DNA of 21,551 nt, taken from positions 11,896 to 33,446 of the forward strand of contig DJQL01000067.1 in NCBI GenBank assembly GCA_002437565.1, read 5' to 3'. Both the position numbers and the translations under genes were made by a program. The notes beneath the pieces are model-generated. The model was not told the origin of the DNA, did not search any database, and saw only the letters and a list, made by a program, of their open reading frames with translations. The DNA is from Prevotella sp. UBA6387. GTDB lineage: Bacteria; Bacteroidota; Bacteroidia; Bacteroidales; Bacteroidaceae. Every line of letters begins with the position of its first letter. Position 1 is the first letter of the stretch. Positions 14,399 to 21,551 of this stretch are shown piece by piece.

Positions 14399-15616
14399 AT
14401 GAAAATAGGAGATAAAGTAAAGTTTCTTAGCGAGACTGGAGGCGGAAAGATAGCCGGTTTCCAAGGTAAGAACATCGTGTTGGTAGAGGATGAGGATGGG
14501 TTCCAGATTCCGACACCCGTCAATGAGGTAGTAGTGGTCGAAAGCGAGGATTACAGCACTGCCAATGTCATAAATCGCCGTGCAGAGGAGCAAGAACAGA
14601 AAGCAGCCGAGACTCCACTGCTGCGTGGCCATCGCTCAGTGAAGGCAATGATGCAGGAGGGGCAGGACGAGGAAGTTGACATGTCGGCTCCCGACATGGT
14701 TGACATTTCCAAGGACGTGTCTTTCCGTCCCAAGGCAGAGGAGCGCAAGGGCGGCAATCAGCTGTCTGCTTATATAGCCTTCGCGCCGACAAGCGACAGT
14801 AGCCTCGACACGCCGCACTTTGAGGCTTACTTCATAAACGACAGCAACTATTACCTGCGCTATGTCATCCTTTCGGTCGAGGGAAACAGTTGCTCCATCA
14901 AGAACGAGGGAGAGGCGGAACCAAACACCAAGGTGTTTATCGAGGAAATGAGCTCACAGGACATCAATCACGTTGGCAGGCTCGTGGTGCAACTTCTCGC
15001 TTACAAGCGCGACAAGAACTTTATCGTGAAGGCTCCCGTCAGCGTGGAACTGAGGCTTGAGCCATTGAAGTTTTACAAGACTCACACTTTTGAGAATACC
15101 CCATTCTTCGAGTCGCCAGTGCTGTTGTATACCATCGTAGAAAACGACAAGCCAGCCCGATCGCTTGTGGTGGATGCCAAGGAACTTAAGAAAGAAATGT
15201 ACGGTCATGCTGCCGCGCAAGCGCGAGAAGATGCTACCACGGAAAAGAAAAAACAGCTCGTGCGCCGCTATGATGACAATCAGAGCAAGGGCAATGCCAA
15301 GAACGCGCCGTATATTCGGAATCGCGGTATCGATGATGCCATTGTCGTCGACTTGCATGCCGAGACGTTGCTCGACACCATGCAGGGAATGCAGGCTGGC
15401 GACATACTCGAATACCAGATGAAGGTGTTCCGTGACACCTTAAAGCAATATGAGAACAAGAAAGGCCAAAAGCTCATCTTCATCCACGGCAAGGGTGCCG
15501 GCGTATTGAGGCGTGCGCTTATCAACGAGCTGACCTATAAACACAAGTCTTACCAGTGGCAGGACGCGTCGTTCCAGGAATATGGATATGGCGCCACACA
15601 AGTCACTATCAGATAA
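14399..15616 (+). CDS. DUF2027 and Smr-domain protein
   Basis: A 405-aa protein with an N-terminal small beta (KOW-like) region, MKIGDKVKFLSETGGGKI. A linker of acidic/basic residues (about 60-120) follows, then a beta-rich DUF2027 domain (about 121-250), a charged coiled-coil-like hinge (260-300) and a C-terminal Smr domain (about 312-405). Smr hallmarks are VVDLH (316-320) and HGKGAGVLRRAL (363-374), the latter matching the HGxGxGxLR motif. Smr domains, shared with MutS2, are nucleases or nucleic-acid binders, some acting on mRNA of stalled ribosomes; a nuclease role here is inferred. The start was placed at 14399 rather than the frame's upstream ATG at 14354, which lies inside queA. It is 16 bp after queA and 8 bp before nadE, so co-expressed. 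Confidence 0.9.
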   Translation: MKIGDKVKFLSETGGGKIAGFQGKNIVLVEDEDGFQIPTPVNEVVVVESEDYSTANVINRRAEEQEQKAAETPLLRGHRSVKAMMQEGQDEEVDMSAPDMVDISKDVSFRPKAEERKGGNQLSAYIAFAPTSDSSLDTPHFEAYFINDSNYYLRYVILSVEGNSCSIKNEGEAEPNTKVFIEEMSSQDINHVGRLVVQLLAYKRDKNFIVKAPVSVELRLEPLKFYKTHTFENTPFFESPVLLYTIVENDKPARSLVVDAKELKKEMYGHAAAQAREDATTEKKKQLVRRYDDNQSKGNAKNAPYIRNRGIDDAIVVDLHAETLLDTMQGMQAGDILEYQMKVFRDTLKQYENKKGQKLIFIHGKGAGVLRRALINELTYKHKSYQWQDASFQEYGYGATQVTIR

Positions 15617-15624
15617 ATGTCTAT

Positions 15625-17619
15625 ATGAAGTACGGATTAGTAAAGGTGGCGTCGGCGGTGCCCACGGTGAAGGTTGCCGATTGTGTCAGCAACATCAAGG
15701 AAATAGAATCGCAAATAGCCATGGCAGAGGGAAAAGGCGCAGAAATTATCGTCTTCCCAGAGCTCAGTGTCACGGGATATACGTGCCAGGATCTCTTCCG
15801 CCAGCAACTTCTCTTGGACGCTACGGAGAACTGCGTGATGCAATTGCTGGAGTTTAGCCGTCAGTTGGACATCATATCCATCATTGGAGTGCCCTTGGTG
15901 GCTGGCGACTTGTTGCTCAACTGTGCCATTGTCATTCAGCGCGGCAAAATTCTCGGCATCGTGCCCAAGACTTTCCTCCCCAATTACAGTGAGTTCTACG
16001 AGAAGCGGTGGTTCGCCTCTTCGCAAGACCTGCGCCCCCAGGAGATTCGCTATGCGGGACACCCGGTGTTCATCACTCCCGACCCACAATTGTTCCGTAC
16101 TGGCGACGGCGTGTCGTTTGGCGTTGAGATTTGCGAGGACGTGTGGGCCCCCACGCCTCCGAGCAATCATCTCGCATTGGCGGGTGCCGACATCATCTTC
16201 AACCTCTCCGCGAGCGATGAGCTCATAGGCAAGCACGATTATCTCAAGAGCCTCCTTTGCCAGCAGAGCGCGCGCACTATCTGCGGTTACGTGTATAGTG
16301 GCGCAGGCTTTGGCGAGAGCACGCAAGACGTGGTGTATGGTGGCAACGCCTTGGTTTACGAGAACGGACAACTGCTTGCCGAGAGCGAGCGTTTCTCCAT
16401 GGAAAGCCAACTCGTCTTCGCCCAAATCGACGTGGAGAAGCTCAACTCCGACAGGCGAAGCAACACCACGTTCGTAAACGCCCAGCGCCGCATGATAGGC
16501 GAGGAGATACACGTGGGTCGTGCAGAGGCCGCCGCCGTGCCCCACGATTTTGCGCTTGAGCGTTATGTAGACCCTCATCCGTTCGTCCCTTCCGACGTAG
16601 ACATGCATAAGTCGTGCGACGAGATTTTCAACATTCAGGTGATGGGTCTCGCCAAGCGCATTCTTCACACCCATGCCAAGACGGTTGTGCTGGGCATCAG
16701 TGGCGGACTCGACTCCACTCTCGCTCTCCTTGTGTGCGTAAAGACTTTCGACAAGCTCAAGCTCGACCGCAAGGGCATCGTGGGTGTAACCATGCCTGGG
16801 TTTGGCACCACGGGCCGCACTCATCGCAATGCCGTGAGCCTGATGCAGAGCCTTGGCGTTGACATGAGAGAGGTGAACATATCCAAGAGCGTAATGCAGC
16901 ATTTCGAGGACATAGGTCAAGATCCTGACTTGCACGACGTGACCTACGAGAACTCCCAGGCGCGTGAGCGTACGCAGATTCTCATGGATCTCGCCAACAA
17001 GCTCAATGGGTTGGTCATTGGCACGGGCGACCTCTCTGAACTTGCCTTGGGATGGGCCACTTACAATGGCGACCATATGTCGATGTACGGTGTCAACACG
17101 TCAATACCGAAGACGCTAATTAAATATTTGGTAAAGTTCGTGGCTCAGACTGTTGACGACAAGTCGGCGTCAACCCTGTACGACATCATTGCCACTCCTA
17201 TATCGCCGGAGCTGATACCAGCCGACGAGGAGGGCAACATACAGCAGAAGACGGAAGACCTTGTTGGCCCTTACGAGCTTCACGATTTCTTCCTCTACCA
17301 TTTCCTCCGCAACGGCTTCAGTCCGCGAAAGATATTCATGCTTGCACAAAAAGCGTTTGGCAACGGTGTCGCTGCCGATGACGGCGTGGGTCACTATTCC
17401 GACGAGGTAATACTGCATTGGCTTGGCACGTTCTGCCGCCGTTTTGTCAACCAGCAGTTCAAGCGCTCTTGCTTGCCAGACGGCCCCAAGGTTGGCTCCG
17501 TGACACTTTCGCCGCGCGGTGATTGGCGCATGCCGTCGGATGCCATGGCTACGTTGTGGCTGGACGAGGTGGCAAAACTCTCTGCCCCGCAATCCTCCGT
17601 TGAGGTCATAAACAGTTAA
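15625..17619 (+). CDS. nadE: Glutamine-dependent NAD+ synthetase
   Basis: A 664-aa two-domain enzyme for the last step of NAD+ synthesis: it amidates nicotinic acid adenine dinucleotide using ammonia released from glutamine and ATP. The N-terminal nitrilase-type glutaminase domain (about 1-300) shows the full catalytic triad: E46 in VFPELSVTGY, K115 in VPKTFLPNY, C170 in VEICEDVW. The C-terminal synthetase domain holds the ATP pyrophosphatase loop SGGLDST (359-365), MPGFGTTGRT, ENSQARERTQ and GTGDLSELALGWATYNGDH. The length is normal for the glutamine-dependent form. The ATG at 15625 was chosen; the frame's upstream extension (to 15556) overlaps the Smr gene. It follows the DUF2027-Smr gene by 8 bp. 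Identification is very secure. Confidence 0.97.
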   Translation: MKYGLVKVASAVPTVKVADCVSNIKEIESQIAMAEGKGAEIIVFPELSVTGYTCQDLFRQQLLLDATENCVMQLLEFSRQLDIISIIGVPLVAGDLLLNCAIVIQRGKILGIVPKTFLPNYSEFYEKRWFASSQDLRPQEIRYAGHPVFITPDPQLFRTGDGVSFGVEICEDVWAPTPPSNHLALAGADIIFNLSASDELIGKHDYLKSLLCQQSARTICGYVYSGAGFGESTQDVVYGGNALVYENGQLLAESERFSMESQLVFAQIDVEKLNSDRRSNTTFVNAQRRMIGEEIHVGRAEAAAVPHDFALERYVDPHPFVPSDVDMHKSCDEIFNIQVMGLAKRILHTHAKTVVLGISGGLDSTLALLVCVKTFDKLKLDRKGIVGVTMPGFGTTGRTHRNAVSLMQSLGVDMREVNISKSVMQHFEDIGQDPDLHDVTYENSQARERTQILMDLANKLNGLVIGTGDLSELALGWATYNGDHMSMYGVNTSIPKTLIKYLVKFVAQTVDDKSASTLYDIIATPISPELIPADEEGNIQQKTEDLVGPYELHDFFLYHFLRNGFSPRKIFMLAQKAFGNGVAADDGVGHYSDEVILHWLGTFCRRFVNQQFKRSCLPDGPKVGSVTLSPRGDWRMPSDAMATLWLDEVAKLSAPQSSVEVINS

Positions 17620-17652
17620 GATAAAATCAGAACACCATAAATTCGATTAGCC

Positions 17653-17991
17653 ATGATTATTGATTTCGAAAAGATACCAGAGGCTCATATCACCGGTTTC
17701 AAGGGTGGCAAAGGGCATTTGGACACGCGCAACTATGTGGACAACAACGTTAAGATAATGTATTCCACACTTCGTCCAGGGGCTTCGAGCGGTCTGCATA
17801 CCCACGAGGGCAACTCGGAGATTATCTTCGTCATAAGCGGCACGCTGACTTTTCATTACGATGACACCATAGAGGTGTGCCACGCCGGCCAGTGCCACTA
17901 CTGTCCCATGAACCACAGCCACTACATGGAGAATCTCACCGACCACGACGTGGTTTATTTCGCCGTGGTGCCCGAACATGAGAAACAATAA
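17653..17991 (+). CDS. Small single-domain cupin protein
   Basis: A 112-aa metal-binding cupin. Motif 1 reads G47-L-H49-T-H51 followed by E56 and G63, close to the cupin pattern HxH...E...G. Motif 2 contains P85-MNHSH with H90 as the likely fourth ligand. The rest is the single small beta-barrel expected of such proteins, and there is no signal peptide. Many stand-alone cupins of this size are sugar isomerases, dioxygenases or ligand-sensing domains, and nothing in the sequence chooses among them. It begins 33 bp after nadE and ends 11 bp before the beta-galactosidase, so it may be co-transcribed with either or both. A link to sugar use is only a guess from position. Confidence 0.85.
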   Translation: MIIDFEKIPEAHITGFKGGKGHLDTRNYVDNNVKIMYSTLRPGASSGLHTHEGNSEIIFVISGTLTFHYDDTIEVCHAGQCHYCPMNHSHYMENLTDHDVVYFAVVPEHEKQ

Positions 17992-18002
17992 GACCTATAT
18001 CT

Positions 18003-21000
18003 ATGAACAAAGCAAGTCTGACTCTCCTTGTCGCCCTGCTTGCATCACCGATGTATGCACAGACAGCACAATTGGGAGGCTTCTACTATGGGCAAATGCA
18101 GTCGCCCACTGGGTGGGAATGGCAAAGCCCAGACTCTGTGGCCTACAACAAACAGCAGCCACACGCATGGTTCTTCTCGTTCAAGGATGTTGACGAGGCG
18201 CGCCGCGTGTTGCCAGAGTACTCTTCGTTTTGGCGCTCACTTGACGGGGAATGGCTGTTTCATTGGGCCAAGAACCCCGACGAGCGTCCAAAAGACTTCT
18301 TCCGTACCGACTTCGACGCAAGCCAGTGGGACCGTGTTCAAGTGCCAATGAACTGGAACACGGCTGGCATGAACGATAAGGGCGAATTCAAATATGGATA
18401 TCCGTTATATTCCAATCAGCGCGTCATTTTCCAGCACCATGTGAAGGAGGGCGACTGGAAAGGCGGTGTCATGCGCGAACCAAACAAAAACTGGATGACC
18501 TACAAGAACCGCAATGAAGTAGGCTCATACAGACGCTCATTTTCCATTCCTGCCGATTGGAACGGCAAGGAGATATACATCAACTTCGATGGTGTAGACT
18601 CGTTCTTCTATATCTATATCAATGGCAAGTATGTGGGATTCTCGAAGAACTCGCGCAATCTCGCGCAGTTCGACATTACACCTTATCTTAACAAGAACGG
18701 TGAAAACATCGTGGCCGTAGAGGTATACCGCAATTCCGACGGCTCTTTCCTCGAAAGCCAGGACATGTTCCGTCTGCCAGGCATATTCCGCTCTGTGTCA
18801 CTTACTGCCAAGCCAAAAATACAGGTACGCGACATCAAGGCCATTCCCGACTATGACGAGACTTTCACGAATGCGTCGCTAAACATATCTGCCGTGGTGA
18901 ACAATCTCACGACCAAGGCGGCAAAAGGCTATTCCATAGACTATAAACTATACGAGAACAAGCTGTATTCAGACGAGAACACTCTCGTGCCTGGTGTCAG
19001 CGCGACTGCCAAGGTTGATGGAATAGGTAAAAATGGGGAACTCACGGCCTGTGTCACACTAAATGCAGGCAACATCGTAAAGCCATGGAGCGCAGAAGCT
19101 CCTCACCGCTATACATTGGTGGGCGAGTTGAAGGACAAGAAAGGCAACGTGGTTGAGACTATCTCCACTATCGTAGGCTTCCGCAAAATCGAGATAAAGG
19201 ACACTCCTGCCGACAAGGATGAGTTTGGGCTGGCTGGACGCTATTACTACCTCAATGGCCAACCCATCAAGATGAAGGGCGTTAACAGGCATGAGAACAA
19301 TCCTGCCACTGGGCACTATGTCACGCGCCAGCAAATGGAGCGCGAAGTGTTCCTCATGAAGCGCGGCAACATCAATCATGTGCGTGACTGCCACTATCCT
19401 GATGCCCCTTATTGGTATTACCTGTGCGACAAGTATGGCATATATCTTGAGGATGAGGCCAACATCGAGAGCCATGAATACTACTATGGCAAGGAGTCGC
19501 TCTCACATGTGAAGGAATTCCGCAACGCCCACGTGGCTCGCAACATGGAGATGGTGCATTCCACGGTCAACCATCCTTCCATCGTGATTTGGAGTCTTGG
19601 CAACGAGGCCGGCCCAGGCGACAACTTCAAAGACTGCTACAATGCCATAAAGGCTTACGACACAAGCCGCCCCGTGCAATACGAGCGTAACAACAATATC
19701 GTTGACATGGGCTCAAACCAGTATCCTTCTATTTCCTGGGTGCAGGAGGCGGTGAAAGGCAAGTACAGCATAAAGTACCCATATCACATCTCTGAGTACG
19801 CGCATTCCATGGGCAACGCGGTCGGCAACCTCATCGACTACTGGAACGCCATCGAGAGCACGAATTTCTTCATGGGTGGCGCCATTTGGGACTGGGTTGA
19901 CCAGGCCATTGACAACATTGACCCCAAAACAGGCAAACGCTATTGGGCATATGGAGGCGATTTCGGCATGGACAACAAGCCAAACGACGGCATGTTCTGC
20001 ATGAACGGCATCATGCGCCCAGACCTCTCGCCAAAGGCTCAATACTATGAGGTGAAGAAGGTCTACCAGAATGTTGGTGTCAAGGCGGTTGACATGACAA
20101 AGGGACGCATCGAGATATTCAATAAGAACTACTTTGAGCCGCTGCGAGGCTATCATATCGTATGGTCGTTGTGGAAAGACGGCGAATGCGTCGCCAAGGA
20201 CAAGTCGCTAATGGGAACCAAGAACATTCTCGGTCCACGCGAGCGTCAGGAATACACTCTCAATTACGATTATTCTAAGCTCGACCCACGAAGCGAATAC
20301 TTTGTCAAGGTTCAGTTCCTGCTGGGCAAGGATATGCCATGGGCAAAGCAAGGATATGTACAGATGGAGGAGCAGCTGCGTGTGAAGGGAGCTGACATTA
20401 AGGCTCCGGCACTGAATACGGTCGCCAATGCCGATGGAGGCATCTATTTCACGCAGGATGCGAAGCAGGTGAATGTGAAGGGTTCTGGATTCAATGCGAC
20501 ATTCGACCTCTCTACTGGCGCGATAAGCGCGCTTGCCTACGGTAACAACACTGTATTCGCCGATGGTAATGGCCCTAAGCTCGATGCTTTCCGCGCTCCT
20601 ACCGACAACGATGCCGGCATTGGCTATCCAGGGAAATGGTTCAAGTATGGACTGTATGACTTGCGGCACCGTGTGCTTGGCAAACCGCTGATAGTGAAAC
20701 AGAAAGACGGTTCATTGCAAATAAGCCTGACAGTGGAAAGCCAGGGCAAGGAAGGCTGCCGACAGGCTTATTCCAATCGCGACCGTGATCCACAGTCGGC
20801 TTATTCGTTCAATGTTGACAAGAGAGCCCTTGGAAAGGACGACTTCAAGTTCACTACAAACCAGATTTACACAATATATAAGGATGGTTCTATCGAGCTA
20901 AATAGCGCTATCTCTGCCAGTCAGGCAAGCGTGGTTCTGCCGCGTATAGGTTATGCGATGAAGTTGCCAAAAACTTATAGTCAATTCGACTATTACGGAC

Positions 21001-21551
21001 GAGGGCCAGTGAACAACTACAGCGACCGAAAGACAGGACAGTTCATAGAGCACCATCAAGGCATCGTTGGAAAGCAGGATATTGTCCTGCCAAAGCCGCA
21101 ATCCATGGGCAATCGCGAAGACGTGCGTTGGTGTGCGTTGAGCGAAAGCGGCAAGCCGGCTGTCGTGTTTGTCGCCGACAGCACGATGTCTGTGTCTGCC
21201 TTGCCTTGGAGCGCGCAACAAATGACAGTCACGGCTCATGCCAATGAGCTTCCTGAGTCTGATGGCACATACCTGCACCTTGATGCCAAAGTTACAGGTC
21301 TTGGCGGAGCAAGTTGCGGACAGGGTGGACCGCTCACCGATGACCGCGCATACAGCCAAAACTATAGCTTCGGTTTCGTGATTCGTCCAGCGGCCAACCC
21401 AAGCGCGGAAGCAATGGAAAAGGCAGCGAGGGTTTCTCTTTCTGGAGAACAACCTATAAGCATTTCCCATGGCAACACCGGCAAGGTGACTTTGAGCAGT
21501 CCTGCCGCCAACCGCACGATTCTCTATACGGTGAATGGAGGCAAGAAGGCT
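18003..21551 (+). CDS. Secreted GH2 beta-galactosidase, 3' end beyond the window
   Basis: An exported glycoside hydrolase family 2 enzyme, open without a stop for 1183 codons to the window edge. A signal peptide (1-20, SPMYAQ) precedes the sugar-binding jelly roll (about 70-270), an immunoglobulin-like domain, and the TIM-barrel catalytic domain with MKGVNRHE (424-431), NHPSIVIWSLGNEAG with acid/base E535, and ISEYAHSMGN with nucleophile E598. The second immunoglobulin-like domain and the large beta-sandwich of LacZ-type enzymes follow to about residue 1125 (FDYYGRGPVNNYSDR, DVRWCAL). After it, SFGFVIRP leads into an extra domain whose visible part (SISHGN, ILYTVNGGKKA) resembles the chitobiase/hexosaminidase C-terminal fold. 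The substrate is inferred to be beta-galactosides, in the periplasm or at the cell surface. Start: ATG at 18003, 11 bp after the cupin. Confidence 0.95.
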   Translation, partial: MNKASLTLLVALLASPMYAQTAQLGGFYYGQMQSPTGWEWQSPDSVAYNKQQPHAWFFSFKDVDEARRVLPEYSSFWRSLDGEWLFHWAKNPDERPKDFFRTDFDASQWDRVQVPMNWNTAGMNDKGEFKYGYPLYSNQRVIFQHHVKEGDWKGGVMREPNKNWMTYKNRNEVGSYRRSFSIPADWNGKEIYINFDGVDSFFYIYINGKYVGFSKNSRNLAQFDITPYLNKNGENIVAVEVYRNSDGSFLESQDMFRLPGIFRSVSLTAKPKIQVRDIKAIPDYDETFTNASLNISAVVNNLTTKAAKGYSIDYKLYENKLYSDENTLVPGVSATAKVDGIGKNGELTACVTLNAGNIVKPWSAEAPHRYTLVGELKDKKGNVVETISTIVGFRKIEIKDTPADKDEFGLAGRYYYLNGQPIKMKGVNRHENNPATGHYVTRQQMEREVFLMKRGNINHVRDCHYPDAPYWYYLCDKYGIYLEDEANIESHEYYYGKESLSHVKEFRNAHVARNMEMVHSTVNHPSIVIWSLGNEAGPGDNFKDCYNAIKAYDTSRPVQYERNNNIVDMGSNQYPSISWVQEAVKGKYSIKYPYHISEYAHSMGNAVGNLIDYWNAIESTNFFMGGAIWDWVDQAIDNIDPKTGKRYWAYGGDFGMDNKPNDGMFCMNGIMRPDLSPKAQYYEVKKVYQNVGVKAVDMTKGRIEIFNKNYFEPLRGYHIVWSLWKDGECVAKDKSLMGTKNILGPRERQEYTLNYDYSKLDPRSEYFVKVQFLLGKDMPWAKQGYVQMEEQLRVKGADIKAPALNTVANADGGIYFTQDAKQVNVKGSGFNATFDLSTGAISALAYGNNTVFADGNGPKLDAFRAPTDNDAGIGYPGKWFKYGLYDLRHRVLGKPLIVKQKDGSLQISLTVESQGKEGCRQAYSNRDRDPQSAYSFNVDKRALGKDDFKFTTNQIYTIYKDGSIELNSAISASQASVVLPRIGYAMKLPKTYSQFDYYGRGPVNNYSDRKTGQFIEHHQGIVGKQDIVLPKPQSMGNREDVRWCALSESGKPAVVFVADSTMSVSALPWSAQQMTVTAHANELPESDGTYLHLDAKVTGLGGASCGQGGPLTDDRAYSQNYSFGFVIRPAANPSAEAMEKAARVSLSGEQPISISHGNTGKVTLSSPAANRTILYTVNGGKKA

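Noticed and set aside
15556..15624. N-terminal extension of NadE
   Set aside because: It overlaps the Smr coding region, and the family N-terminus begins at MKYGLVKVAS, encoded from 15625.
15637..17076. 479-codon minus-strand ORF
   Set aside because: It lies wholly antisense to nadE, which has unmistakable catalytic motifs; a long antisense frame is a by-product of codon bias.

Overview
The window is a stretch of a Bacteroidota chromosome, most likely order Bacteroidales and probably Prevotellaceae. Three things support this: promoters of the TTTG / TAnnTTTG type, the complete Bacteroides aerotolerance (Bat) gene set in its usual order, and family choices such as a HECLGH dipeptidyl peptidase III, a DUF2027-Smr protein and a secreted GH2 beta-galactosidase. 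The family-level guess rests on general resemblance, not on a marker gene. Every protein gene reads on the + strand; only a partial tRNA at the left edge reads on the - strand.

Layout. (1) 1-687: the 5' end of a tRNA gene (- strand) with its promoter, then about 580 bp without a convincing gene that holds a 22-bp tandem/inverted repeat element (291-389). (2) 688-3825: three closely spaced genes for a small AraC-type DNA-binding protein, a zinc dipeptidyl peptidase III (M49) and an AlkD-like HEAT-repeat protein, behind a weak promoter at 631. (3) 3904-12401: a promoter followed by moxR, a DUF58 gene, an unnamed BatD-like gene, batA, batB, batC, batD and batE. The products form a membrane-associated set: one AAA+ ATPase, three von Willebrand A-type proteins that all keep their DxSxS metal site, two signal-peptide/beta-domain/membrane proteins that share a cytosolic helical module, and two TPR proteins. 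(4) 12401-17619: genes translationally linked or nearly so to the end of the Bat cluster, for a PAP2 phosphatase, a long-form QueA, a DUF2027-Smr protein and glutamine-dependent NAD+ synthetase. (5) 17653-21551: a small cupin and a secreted GH2 beta-galactosidase that runs off the right edge.

From 3986 to the window end no gap between genes exceeds 78 bp and several stops and starts overlap, so the Bat genes and the downstream housekeeping genes could be one very long transcription unit. I saw no strong rho-independent terminator and no second consensus promoter inside it.

The most unusual points are the repeat element at 291-389, the paired BatD-like paralogues in one operon, a chain of two tiny overlapping ORFs between batC and batD, the inserted segment in QueA, and the C-terminal extension of the beta-galactosidase. 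I did not find a clearly new defence or mobile system.
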